64,000 nt of DNA from Chryseobacterium indologenes (lineage in GTDB: Bacteria > Bacteroidota > Bacteroidia > Flavobacteriales > Weeksellaceae), in NCBI GenBank assembly GCA_002439165.1, contig DJTE01000007.1:4129-68128 (forward strand), written 5' to 3'. Below the pieces are notes generated by a model, which saw only the letters and a program-made list of their open reading frames with translations, did not search any database and was not told the origin of the DNA. How positions within the stretch are numbered: the stretch's first letter is position 1; each line of letters starts with the position of its first letter. The translations under genes were made by a program, and so were the position numbers. Below, piece by piece: positions 42,759-51,110 of the stretch.

Positions 42759-45323
42759 TTAACTACGCAGATCTTCCAAAAACTGTTCCAAAGAGTGAAG
42801 ATCGGTAATGAGAACTTCTCTGGCTTTGGCTCCGTTGAAACCTCCCACAATGCCGCTTGCTTCCAGCTGGTCCATGATTCTTCCTGCTCTGTTATACCCC
42901 AGTTTCAGCTGTCGCTGAAGCATAGAAGTAGATCCCTGCTGGGTAGAAACAATGATTCTTGCCGCCTCTTCAAATAAAGCATCTTTTTCATTCGGATCGA
43001 AAGTACTTACTGAGCCTGATGAATCTTCAGAAACATATTCAGGAAGAAGGAATGCAGAAGCATATCCTTTCTGTTCACCAATATATTCTGCAAGCCTTTC
43101 GACTTCCGGAGTATCAACAAAGGCGCACTGAAGTCTTAGAATTTCATTTCCGTTAAAATAAAGCATGTCTCCTTTACCGATCAGCTGGTCGGCACCCGGA
43201 GAATCCAGTATAGTTCTTGAGTCTACGCTGGAAATTACCCTGAAGGCTGCTCTTGCAGGGAAGTTGGCTTTAATCATCCCTGTAATTACGTTTACGGAAG
43301 GTCTCTGTGTAGCCACAATCAGGTGGATTCCTACTGCTCTGGCAAGCTGGGCCAGTCTGGCAATCGGTGATTCAACTTCTTTTCCTGCGGTCATGATCAG
43401 ATCCGCAAACTCATCTACTACCAGTACAATGTAAGGGAGAAAGCGGTGTCCGTTCTCAGGGTTAAGCTTTCTTTCCGTAAACTTTTTGTTGTATTCTTTC
43501 AGGTTTTTACAGAAAGCATTCTTAAGAAGGTCATACCTTGTATCCATCTCAATACAGAGAGAGTTCAGGGTATTGATTACTTTATTGGTATCTGTAATAA
43601 TAGCTTCTTCTGCATCCGGAAGTTTGGCCAGATAATGCCTTTCAATTTTTGAATACAGGGAAAGTTCTACTTTCTTAGGATCTACCATTACAAACTTCAG
43701 TTCACTCGGATGTTTTTTGTAAAGGAGAGAGGTGAGAATGGCATTGATACCAACCGATTTACCCTGTCCGGTAGCTCCCGCCATCAGCAGGTGGGGCATT
43801 TTTGCGAGATCGGCCATAAAAACTTCATTGGAAATGGTTTTTCCGAAAACAACAGGCAGATCCATATCCGTATTCTGGAATTTATGAGAGGCGATCACAG
43901 ACCGCATAGATACCATAGTTGGGTTCTTTCTCGGGACTTCAATTCCAATGGTTCCTTTTCCCGGCATTGGGGCAATAATCCTGATTCCAAGAGCGGAAAG
44001 GTTCAGGGCAATATCATCCTGCAGTTTTTTAATGGCTGCTACACGGATTCCCGCTTCCGGTACGATTTCGTATAATGTAACGGTAGGTCCGATGGTAGCT
44101 TTGATTTCAGCAATCCCTACGTTGAAATTCTTTAAAAGACCTACGATTTTATTTTTATTCTCTTCAAGCTCTTCTTTGTTGATGGAGATTTCTTCATTTC
44201 CGTAATCTTTCAGAAGATCAATGGTCGGCATCTGGAATCCGGCAAGATCGAGTTTGTGATCATACAGGCCATGCTTTTCAACAAGCTCCTGGGATTTTCT
44301 GTCTGAATCGTCGAGAATATCTATGACAGGGGCTACTTCCACATTGAATTTAATATCTTCCTGAACCGGGTTTAAGGGCGGAACCGGAAGCTTAACCTCA
44401 GAAACCGGGCTCATATCAAATGCCTGCTCCGGAGTTGAAACAGGAACAGAGGGTTTTGTGTTGAGATTCAGGTTCAAAGGCTGAGACTGATCTTTTCTGT
44501 GATCTTCAAAAGAAGTATGGTTAGGGGTTACAATAGTTTCTACCTCTGCTACCGGCTCCGCTTCAGGGAATCCTTTCGGAACCTGTACCAGTTCCGGTTG
44601 TTTGTTTTTTACCTGTTCTGGCTGACCGGACACGTCAGTTACCGTAACATTGGGCATCTTATTCTCAGCTTCTTCTTCCAGTTCGTCATCTGCTTCGAAA
44701 TTATCATCAGAACTAGGCATCATCGATTTTACTTTTCCGATGGTATTTTCATTGATGGTATCCAGTTTGGCTTTAATTGAGCTTGGACGGAGATTGAATT
44801 CCAGAATGAAATATAAAAGAATACTTGCCGCCAGCACCACCCACAGCCCAACGGTTCCGATGATGGCATTGAGATAATCCATGATCTGATATCCGTAAAC
44901 ACCACCCATAACGCCCTGGCCTTTGGTGATGGCTCCCATAAAAATAGGTAACCAGCAGATAAAAAACAGAGAATGACCGATCGTTTTCCACGGTTTGAAT
45001 ATTTTTTTCTTGAGGATCAGGGTACCTACCACCATAAATAAAAAAGCGATAATAAATGAAGCGATCCCTATGCTTTCAAAAATGAAAATATTTCCCAGCC
45101 AGTCACCGGCCTTTCCGAAAATATTGGAGGATTTTATGCTTTTGTCAAGCATGGTTCCTGCCTGGCTCTGATCTGCTTTCCAGTTCATTAAATAGGAGAT
45201 GAACGAGAATGCCAGAACCACAGAAAAAAGAATGAAAGTAAGCCCGAAAAATATACGCGGCTTTGATAAGATTTTGCCTGTATCAGGCGTTTCTGTTGGT
45301 TTTGTCTGTGTCTTTTTATCCAT
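42759..45323 (-). CDS. ftsK: DNA translocase FtsK/SpoIIIE
   Basis: The 854-residue protein has four or more N-terminal membrane helices in the first 180 residues, an acidic, Pro-rich linker to about residue 380, and the motor domain. Walker A is GATGQGKS near residue 516, Walker B LVVDEFADLIM near 630, and RPSVNVITGMIKANFPARAA follows. A C-terminal gamma winged helix (QLKLGYNRAGRIMDQLEASG) reads KOPS-like sites. It clears chromosomes from the septum. It is transcribed with lolA. Confidence 0.96.
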   Translation of the reverse strand: MDKKTQTKPTETPDTGKILSKPRIFFGLTFILFSVVLAFSFISYLMNWKADQSQAGTMLDKSIKSSNIFGKAGDWLGNIFIFESIGIASFIIAFLFMVVGTLILKKKIFKPWKTIGHSLFFICWLPIFMGAITKGQGVMGGVYGYQIMDYLNAIIGTVGLWVVLAASILLYFILEFNLRPSSIKAKLDTINENTIGKVKSMMPSSDDNFEADDELEEEAENKMPNVTVTDVSGQPEQVKNKQPELVQVPKGFPEAEPVAEVETIVTPNHTSFEDHRKDQSQPLNLNLNTKPSVPVSTPEQAFDMSPVSEVKLPVPPLNPVQEDIKFNVEVAPVIDILDDSDRKSQELVEKHGLYDHKLDLAGFQMPTIDLLKDYGNEEISINKEELEENKNKIVGLLKNFNVGIAEIKATIGPTVTLYEIVPEAGIRVAAIKKLQDDIALNLSALGIRIIAPMPGKGTIGIEVPRKNPTMVSMRSVIASHKFQNTDMDLPVVFGKTISNEVFMADLAKMPHLLMAGATGQGKSVGINAILTSLLYKKHPSELKFVMVDPKKVELSLYSKIERHYLAKLPDAEEAIITDTNKVINTLNSLCIEMDTRYDLLKNAFCKNLKEYNKKFTERKLNPENGHRFLPYIVLVVDEFADLIMTAGKEVESPIARLAQLARAVGIHLIVATQRPSVNVITGMIKANFPARAAFRVISSVDSRTILDSPGADQLIGKGDMLYFNGNEILRLQCAFVDTPEVERLAEYIGEQKGYASAFLLPEYVSEDSSGSVSTFDPNEKDALFEEAARIIVSTQQGSTSMLQRQLKLGYNRAGRIMDQLEASGIVGGFNGAKAREVLITDLHSLEQFLEDLRS

Positions 45324-45337
45324 AATATCAATGTGGG

Positions 45338-45345
45338 CAAATTTA
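45338..45345 (-). promoter_or_regulatory. -7 element (TAAATTTG) of ftsK
   Basis: On the minus strand TAAATTTG matches TAnnTTTG, 15 bp before the ftsK start. Confidence 0.5.
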
Positions 45346-45541
45346 ATGTTTTTTCAACATTAAAAGAATCTTTTTTTACTCAAAAAGAAAGCGTAATTTA
45401 TGGTTATTTTTTTGAATTTACGGTGCTTATCGGGGATAATTTAAGCTAAAAACCTGTTAAAATTTATTTAAAACATTAAGACCCTTTGAGTGTTAAGATG
45501 AATTAAGGAAAAAATCAAACATTTTTCATAAGCATCATACC

Positions 45542-45700
45542 TCAGAACGAAACCTGGCTTAATATCCTGAAGACCTTCTCTTTCCTTAATAATTTGAAAT
45601 GTTTACGGATAAAGGCGCAGGGACTTTCACTCAAATTTTTATTTACACGTTCTGAAATTTCAGTTGTAATACTGAAATGGAGATCCGTTTCTGAACTCAT
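45542..45700 (-). CDS. Possible small protein, 52 residues
   Basis: On the minus strand ATG at 45700 opens 52 codons ending TGA at 45542-45544. The translation is coding-like in composition: MSSETDLHFSITTEIS, then CAFIRKHFKLLRKEKVFRIL, basic and probably helical. It has no signal peptide. No promoter with a good -7 element was found, and no family is recognised. It may instead be a decayed remnant of a longer gene. Confidence 0.25.
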   Translation of the reverse strand: MSSETDLHFSITTEISERVNKNLSESPCAFIRKHFKLLRKEKVFRILSQVSF

Positions 45701-45991
45701 TCAAACGTTTTGGATTTCTGCTGTCGTAACTTTATGCCCTTAAAGCTTATGAAATAAACTTGTTTAATCTTTTCTGCAGGAGATTAAAAAACTGAACAGC
45801 TTTGAATAATGAGTAAGATATAGAAGATTTCAATAGCCCGGATAGGTATTATGAATCCAGCTAATTATGATTTTCAAAATTGAATTTTCCTCAATGTTTT
45901 TCATGTTATTAAGAACGGTTCAAAATAAGCGAAAACGGCTCTAAAGTGACAAAAAACAGCTTTTTTTAACCTCTTTGTAGTTTTTCATCCT

Positions 45992-45999
45992 TATTTTTG
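45992..45999 (+). promoter_or_regulatory. -7 element (TATTTTTG) of ccsBA
   Basis: TATTTTTG lies 20 bp before ATG 46020. A TTG at 45975-45977 is only 14 bp upstream, shorter than normal. Confidence 0.55.
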
Positions 46000-46019
46000 C
46001 ATGTCAAGTATAATAAATC

Positions 46020-49000
46020 ATGAAGAAGCTCCAAGATATTCTTATCTCAACCAGAACAATGGCTGTGTTGTTACTGGTGTACGCAGGCTCGATGGCTTAT
46101 GCGACGTTCCTTGAAAACGATTATGGAACGCCAGCAGCAAAAGCATTAATTTATGAAGCAAAATGGTTCGAACTGATTATGGTTCTGCTCATTCTCAATT
46201 TCATAGGAAATATCGGAAGATACAGACTGTGGAAAAGAGAAAAATGGCCGGTCCTGATGTTTCACCTTGCCTTCGTATTCATCTTTATTGGTGGTGCCAT
46301 CACAAGGTACATCAGTTTTGAAGGAACCATGCACATCCGGGAAGGAGAAACTTCCAATGAGATCATAACGGATAAAAATTTCTTGAAAATTCAGATCGAA
46401 GAAAAAGGAGATGTTCTTAATTATCAGGATATTCCTTATCTGATGTCACCTTTGCATAAAGACCTTAAAGCCACTTATGACTTCCACGGAAAAGAAGTGA
46501 AAGTTATCGCTAAGGAATACGTACAGAGAAAAAAAGACAGCTTAGTTGCTGAACCTAACGGAGCGGAATATCTGCACCTGGTTTCTACCGGAAACACAGG
46601 AAGACAGAATATCTACATCAAACCGGGAGAAACGAAATCCATCAACGGAACTTTGGTAACATTTAACAGAGCGATTGAAGGGGCCGTAGAATTTAAAAGT
46701 GAAGGCGGAAAACTCTTTATCAAAACTCCGGTTGATGCCAGTTTCATGACGATGGCAACTCAGGCTACCGGAAATACCAAAAAGGATGAATTCCAGCCTT
46801 TGGCGCTGAGAAGCCTTTATAGCATTAATGAACTTAAACTTGTTGTTCCTGAAGGTCTTAGAAAAGGAAAACTGATCGCTTTTGAAGGAGATAAAAAGAA
46901 AGACATGAATGTTCCTGATATGCTTAAAATTGAGCTGCAGGGACCAAAAACAAAACAACTGGTTGAACTTTCGGTTGAAAAAGGAAACCCGAATGCCTAC
47001 AAACAGATCACAATGGACGGGCTGAATATTATGGTTGGTTTCGGACCTAAAGTTTACAATACACCATTTGCCCTGAAACTGGATGATTTCGTTATGGAGA
47101 CTTATCCGGGAAGTTCATCTCCGAGCGCCTATGAAAGCCATGTTAAAATCATTGATGAAGGCAAAGAAACGCCTTATAAAATCTATATGAACCATGTTCT
47201 TAACCACGGCGGATACCGTTTCTTCCAGGCAAGCTTTGATCCGGACAGAATGGGTACGGTTCTTTCCGTAAACCACGATTACTGGGGGACTTTGATCTCT
47301 TATATCGGATATGCTCTTTTATTTTTAGGAATGTTCATTATTTTCTTCTGGAAAGGAACTCATTTCTGGAAACTGAATAAAATGCTTTCTGATGTTAATA
47401 AAAAGAAAGCGGCAGCTGTACTTCTGATCTTCTTAAGCTTAGGGCTGAACGCTCAGAAAATTGAAACCCACGGCACAACTGACGGAAGCAGAGAACACGT
47501 TCATACGGAAGCAGACGGACATAATCACGCTCCGGCTCCGGAAGCAACTGCATCTGCACAGAATTCTGCTGCATCGCCGATCAATAAAATGAGACTGATT
47601 TCTCCGGATGAGATTATTGCCAGAAACAAGATCAGTAAAGAGCATGCAGATAAATTCGGATATCTTCTGGTTCAGAATATTGAAGGAAGAATTGTTCCGA
47701 TGAACACTCAGGCACTGGAAGTTCTGAGAAAACTGTACAAACACGACCGCTTTAAAGGAACCGACGGGAAATCCCTGGATGCTAATCAATGGTTTCTATC
47801 TATTAATACTGATACAGAAAGCTGGACAGCTGTCCCTTTGATCAGTGTTGGAGCTGTAAAACCACTTCTGGAAAAAGCCAAAGCTAATGAAGACGGATAT
47901 ACCTCTCTTCTTAACCTGTTCCCGGTTGATAAAAAAACAGGGATGATGACCTATGTTCTGGAAAGAGACTATAATATTGCATTTGCCAAAAAACCGGCAG
48001 AACAGACAGAATATGATAAGCAGCTGATTAAACTTAACGAAAGAGTTCAGATCTTCAATGAGTTTTTCAGTGGCCAGTTCATGAGAATTGTTCCTGTGAA
48101 AAATGATGCCAACCATACATGGCATTCGTGGCTTGACCAGAAATTGGAACCGGATATGGAATCTCAGCAGGTAATGGGACCTTATTTTGCCGAAATTCTG
48201 CAGGCGCAGAAATCAGGAGACTGGAGTAAAGCGGATGCTGAACTGGCGAAACTTTCAGATTATCAGCAGAAATGGGGGAAAGCTGTTGTTCCTTCAAAAT
48301 CTAAAGTAGATCTTGAAGTATTCATGAATAAGGTGAACATCAACTTTAAGTTGTTGATTTTCTATACCCTTATCGGAGGATTACTGATGATTTTAGGATT
48401 TTTCGACCTGTTTAAACCCAACAGGATCTTAAATAAAGTAATTAAAGCGATCATTATAGTAGGTGCAGCAGGATATGTATTCCATTTCCTCGGGCTTGTT
48501 GCACGATGGTATATTTCAGGACACGCACCGTGGAGTAACGGATATGAAGCGATTATCTTCATTTCATGGGTAGGTATCACGGCAGGATTCCTTCTGTACA
48601 GAAATGCCAATGCCCTGATTCCGGCAGCCGGATTTATGGTAGCGGTTATTATGATGGGGTTTGCTCATGGCGGATCAGCACTTGATCCACAGATCACGCC
48701 GCTGGTTCCGGTATTGAAATCGTACTGGCTGATCGTTCACGTGGCCATTATTGTATCCAGTTACGGATTCTTTGCACTCTCTATGATTATTGCAGTGATC
48801 AGTCTGGTGTTCTATATTATTTCAGATAAACCTACCTATAAAATACACCATGATACAACATTGAAAGAACTGGTTATTGTATCTGAAATGTCCCTTACAA
48901 TAGGTCTTTTTGCCTTAACCGTAGGAAACTTCCTTGGAGGGATCTGGGCCAACGAATCATGGGGAAGATACTGGAGCTGGGATCCGAAGGAAACATGGGC

Positions 49001-49271
49001 TTTCATCTCCATTATGGTGTATGCATTTGTACTGCATATGAGACTGGTGCCGGGACTGAGAAGCAGATGGGCATTCCACGTAGCCACAATGTTTGCATTC
49101 TGTTCGATGGTAATGACCTATTTTGGGGTAAACTATTACCTGAGCGGGCTTCACTCTTATGCGGCAGGAGATCCGGTTCCGGTTCCGGCCTGGGTGTACA
49201 TAGGATTGGCAACGATGACTTTACTGGCAGTAGTTTCTTATTTCAAGTTCAAAGGACTGACAAAGAAATAG
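46020..49271 (+). CDS. ccsBA: Fused cytochrome c biogenesis protein CcsBA (ResB-CcsA)
   Basis: The 1083-residue protein joins ResB/CcsB and CcsA. The N-terminal half has membrane helices (MAVLLLVYAGSMAYATFLEN, WPVLMFHLAFVFIFIGGAIT) and a large periplasmic part. A His-rich patch (HGTTDGSREHVHTEADGHNH) lies near residue 483. The C-terminal half has about eight helices and the WWD haem motif WGRYWSWDPKETW from residue 981. It moves haem outward and attaches it to c-type cytochromes. It is a single-gene unit with a strong terminator. Confidence 0.95.
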   Translation: MKKLQDILISTRTMAVLLLVYAGSMAYATFLENDYGTPAAKALIYEAKWFELIMVLLILNFIGNIGRYRLWKREKWPVLMFHLAFVFIFIGGAITRYISFEGTMHIREGETSNEIITDKNFLKIQIEEKGDVLNYQDIPYLMSPLHKDLKATYDFHGKEVKVIAKEYVQRKKDSLVAEPNGAEYLHLVSTGNTGRQNIYIKPGETKSINGTLVTFNRAIEGAVEFKSEGGKLFIKTPVDASFMTMATQATGNTKKDEFQPLALRSLYSINELKLVVPEGLRKGKLIAFEGDKKKDMNVPDMLKIELQGPKTKQLVELSVEKGNPNAYKQITMDGLNIMVGFGPKVYNTPFALKLDDFVMETYPGSSSPSAYESHVKIIDEGKETPYKIYMNHVLNHGGYRFFQASFDPDRMGTVLSVNHDYWGTLISYIGYALLFLGMFIIFFWKGTHFWKLNKMLSDVNKKKAAAVLLIFLSLGLNAQKIETHGTTDGSREHVHTEADGHNHAPAPEATASAQNSAASPINKMRLISPDEIIARNKISKEHADKFGYLLVQNIEGRIVPMNTQALEVLRKLYKHDRFKGTDGKSLDANQWFLSINTDTESWTAVPLISVGAVKPLLEKAKANEDGYTSLLNLFPVDKKTGMMTYVLERDYNIAFAKKPAEQTEYDKQLIKLNERVQIFNEFFSGQFMRIVPVKNDANHTWHSWLDQKLEPDMESQQVMGPYFAEILQAQKSGDWSKADAELAKLSDYQQKWGKAVVPSKSKVDLEVFMNKVNINFKLLIFYTLIGGLLMILGFFDLFKPNRILNKVIKAIIIVGAAGYVFHFLGLVARWYISGHAPWSNGYEAIIFISWVGITAGFLLYRNANALIPAAGFMVAVIMMGFAHGGSALDPQITPLVPVLKSYWLIVHVAIIVSSYGFFALSMIIAVISLVFYIISDKPTYKIHHDTTLKELVIVSEMSLTIGLFALTVGNFLGGIWANESWGRYWSWDPKETWAFISIMVYAFVLHMRLVPGLRSRWAFHVATMFAFCSMVMTYFGVNYYLSGLHSYAAGDPVPVPAWVYIGLATMTLLAVVSYFKFKGLTKK

Positions 49272-49294
49272 ACTTATAAAACAATAAAATTAAG

Positions 49295-49323
49295 ATCCCG
49301 GAATGTTTGTTCCGGGATTTTTT
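49295..49323 (+). terminator. Terminator of ccsBA
   Basis: ATCCCGGAA (49295-49303) pairs perfectly with TTCCGGGAT (49310-49318) and is followed by six T's. Confidence 0.92.
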
Positions 49324-49551
49324 ATGCCTTTATTTCAGAACTTTTTTTTCCAGTATTGCAATATTTTAACCTCATTCGGGTGATGCACATTTGAATATTA
49401 TAACCGGAAGTAGCTTCCAGTCTCCCTCTTCCGTCTTCAAGTCTTTTTATCCCTGAATTCCTTAATCCGAACTCTCAGGTTATTTTAAAATGTTTCAGAA
49501 ATCCATTCTAAAAAAAATCAGCATCCATAGTTTTTATTAGTGATTAATTTG
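49324..49551. other. Gene-free gap between ccsBA and the SPFH gene
   Basis: No ORF was found. The stretch around 49400-49445, read on the minus strand, is a run of GGAAG-like words (GACGGAAGAGGGAGACTGGA) that resembles degenerate intergenic repeats of this group; I could not align a second copy here. Confidence 0.4.
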
Positions 49552-49580
49552 TATCTTTATGATATCAAAATAATATCAAA
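49552..49580 (+). promoter_or_regulatory. Promoter and tandem-repeat operator candidate of the SPFH operon
   Basis: TATCTTTA (49552-49559) is a one-mismatch -7 element. ATATCAAA follows at 49562-49569 and again at 49573-49580, exactly 11 bp apart, across the expected start of transcription. Short tandem boxes one helical turn apart are what ribbon-helix-helix regulators bind, and such a gene lies downstream at 50548. Confidence 0.45.
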
Positions 49581-49595
49581 TTAAAATTTACTGTT

Positions 49596-50462
49596 ATGGA
49601 AAAAGTTTTAAAACCGATGTCCGGCTATCTGACTTTAGTGATCTGTCTGATCCTGTTTGTAGCATCTGTTTACCTTTTTATTTCCGGAGTTGATCAGAGC
49701 ATTACGCTTGTAGCAGTGGCAATGCTGTGTTTTCTTTTATCCTGTTTTTTCCTGAAAGGTCTGATGATTATTCAGCCGAACCATTCAAGAGTGTTAAACT
49801 TCTTTGGCCGTTATGTGGGAACTGTGAAGGATAACGGATTGTTTTTTATCAATCCGCTGTATTCGTCCCAGAAGATTTCCCTGCGTTCGGAAAACCTTCA
49901 GGGGCAGACTCTGAAAGTGAATGACAAAATGGGGAACCCTATTGAAATTGCAGTAGTAATGGTTTGGAAAGTGGGAGACACATATAAAGCCGCATTTGAT
50001 GTGGAACGGTATTCCGACTTTGTGAAAATGCAGAGTGAAGCTGCTGTACGTCACCTGGCAATGAGCTTCCCTTATGACAATCTGGAGGATGATCATGCAC
50101 CGATCACTTTAAGGGAGGGAGGGGACAAGATCAATTCCATCTTGGAGCAGGAGCTTACAGACCGTCTTTCTAAAGCTGGAATTATTATTCAGGAAGCGAG
50201 AATATCCCATCTGGCCTATGCATCGGAAATTGCAGGAGCTATGCTTCAGAGACAGCAGGCAACTGCCATCGTAGCCGCAAGAACCAAGATTGTAGAAGGT
50301 GCGGTAGGTATGGTGGATCTGGCACTGAAAAAGCTTTCTGAAGAAAATATCGTAGAATTAGACGATGAAAGAAAAGCAGCGATGGTAAGTAACTTAATGG
50401 TGGTTTTATGCGGTGAAAAAGCTGCAACTCCCATTCTGAATGCAGGTACACTTTACAATTAA
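49596..50462 (+). CDS. SPFH (stomatin/prohibitin) membrane protein
   Basis: The 288-residue protein has two N-terminal membrane helices (LTLVICLILFVASVYLFISG, LVAVAMLCFLLSCFFLKGLM). The SPFH core follows: RVLNFFGRYVGTVKDNGLFF, GNPIEIAVVMVWKVGDTYKA, EAAVRHLAMSFPYDN and QEARISHLAYASEIAGAMLQ. A helical tail (RQQATAIVAARTKIVEGAVG) completes it. SPFH proteins build membrane microdomain scaffolds. It is paired with a short ribbon-helix-helix gene 85 bp downstream, an arrangement I recall for this subgroup. Confidence 0.9.
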   Translation: MEKVLKPMSGYLTLVICLILFVASVYLFISGVDQSITLVAVAMLCFLLSCFFLKGLMIIQPNHSRVLNFFGRYVGTVKDNGLFFINPLYSSQKISLRSENLQGQTLKVNDKMGNPIEIAVVMVWKVGDTYKAAFDVERYSDFVKMQSEAAVRHLAMSFPYDNLEDDHAPITLREGGDKINSILEQELTDRLSKAGIIIQEARISHLAYASEIAGAMLQRQQATAIVAARTKIVEGAVGMVDLALKKLSEENIVELDDERKAAMVSNLMVVLCGEKAATPILNAGTLYN

Positions 50463-50547
50463 TGTAAATAACTAATTATTATATTTTAAAAACAGATTTT
50501 TCCTTTTTTAAAATAATTCAGATCATCATCTTAGAGAAACTTAGAAA

Positions 50548-50739
50548 ATGAAATCAGAAAAAACTCAGAATTCTTCAGAAAATAAAAGCAAGAAATCCTT
50601 TGTTATAAGGATTGATGACTCTACCTATAAACTTCTGGAGAAATGGGCCAATGATGAGTTCAGGAGCGTAAACGGACAGATTGAGTATCTGCTGCATCAG
50701 AGTCTGGTAAATTCAGGACGGAAAAAGAAAGAAGAATAA
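50548..50739 (+). CDS. Arc-like ribbon-helix-helix protein
   Basis: The 63-residue protein has a Lys/Ser-rich start and then a ribbon-helix-helix fold: the strand KKSFVIRIDDSTYKLLEKWA and the helix pair NDEFRSVNGQIEYLLHQSLV. Arc-type proteins bind DNA as dimers through the strand. Its place behind the SPFH gene suggests a regulator or partner; tandem ATATCAAA boxes sit at the SPFH promoter. No toxin gene accompanies it. It ends before a bidirectional terminator. Confidence 0.82.
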   Translation: MKSEKTQNSSENKSKKSFVIRIDDSTYKLLEKWANDEFRSVNGQIEYLLHQSLVNSGRKKKEE

Positions 50740-50797
50740 CAGGTGAAAATCCTTTATACTTCCGGAAAATATCAATTCAGTTAACCTTACAACCAAA

Positions 50798-50825
50798 AGA
50801 AAAGCAGAGATCAATTCTCTGCTTT
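50798..50825. terminator. Bidirectional terminator between the Arc-like and small membrane protein genes
   Basis: AAAGCAGAGA (50801-50810) pairs perfectly with TCTCTGCTTT (50816-50825) over a 5-nt loop. Both converging genes end within 60 bp of it. Confidence 0.85.
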
Positions 50826-50826
50826 C

Positions 50827-50982
50827 TTATTTTATACAACTCTGAAGCGTATCGGCTCCGAAATAGAATATCACAAGCCAGATCAGACCTTTAATGGTAA
50901 AAAAGGCAAATCCTGCCCATCCCACACGTTTGAACCACTTCATGAATTTTGAGTTGTTGTTGTTATCCTGAGAATTTTCCAT
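50827..50982 (-). CDS. Small one-helix membrane protein, 51 residues
   Basis: ATG at 50982 opens 51 codons ending TAA at 50827-50829: MENSQDNNNNSKFMKWFKRV, then a hydrophobic segment AGFAFFTIKGLIWLVIFYFG, then ADTLQSCIK. An Asn/Asp-rich head, a basic patch and one membrane helix give an N-in orientation. It ends right at a strong terminator, as real genes here do. I recall similar small proteins in Flavobacteriia but no function. Confidence 0.75.
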   Translation of the reverse strand: MENSQDNNNNSKFMKWFKRVGWAGFAFFTIKGLIWLVIFYFGADTLQSCIK

Positions 50983-51059
50983 TTCTGTTAAAAATTACCT
51001 TACAAAGATAAGCATGTTTATAATTAGTCCAAATAAAAAGTCAGTTAAAAATTAAAATT

Positions 51060-51088
51060 TTGAGGTTCGCATAATATTTTTATCTTTA
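51060..51088 (+). promoter_or_regulatory. Promoter of the lysine catabolic genes
   Basis: TTG (51060-51062), an 18-bp spacer and TATCTTTA (51081-51088, one mismatch from TAnnTTTG) lie 22 bp before the ATG at 51111. Confidence 0.5.
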
Positions 51089-51110
51089 GAGGAACGAAAA
51101 GTAACATTTT

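Larger units (their letters stand above)
45346..46019. other. Long intergenic region between ftsK and ccsBA
   Basis: About 670 bp separate the divergent genes. It holds promoter elements for both, a possible 52-codon ORF on the minus strand (45542-45700), and otherwise AT-rich DNA with no hairpin or repeat that I could align. Confidence 0.5.

Noticed and set aside
50548..50739. Arc-like gene as antitoxin of a toxin-antitoxin pair
   Set aside because: No small toxin gene is adjacent; its neighbour is an SPFH membrane protein.
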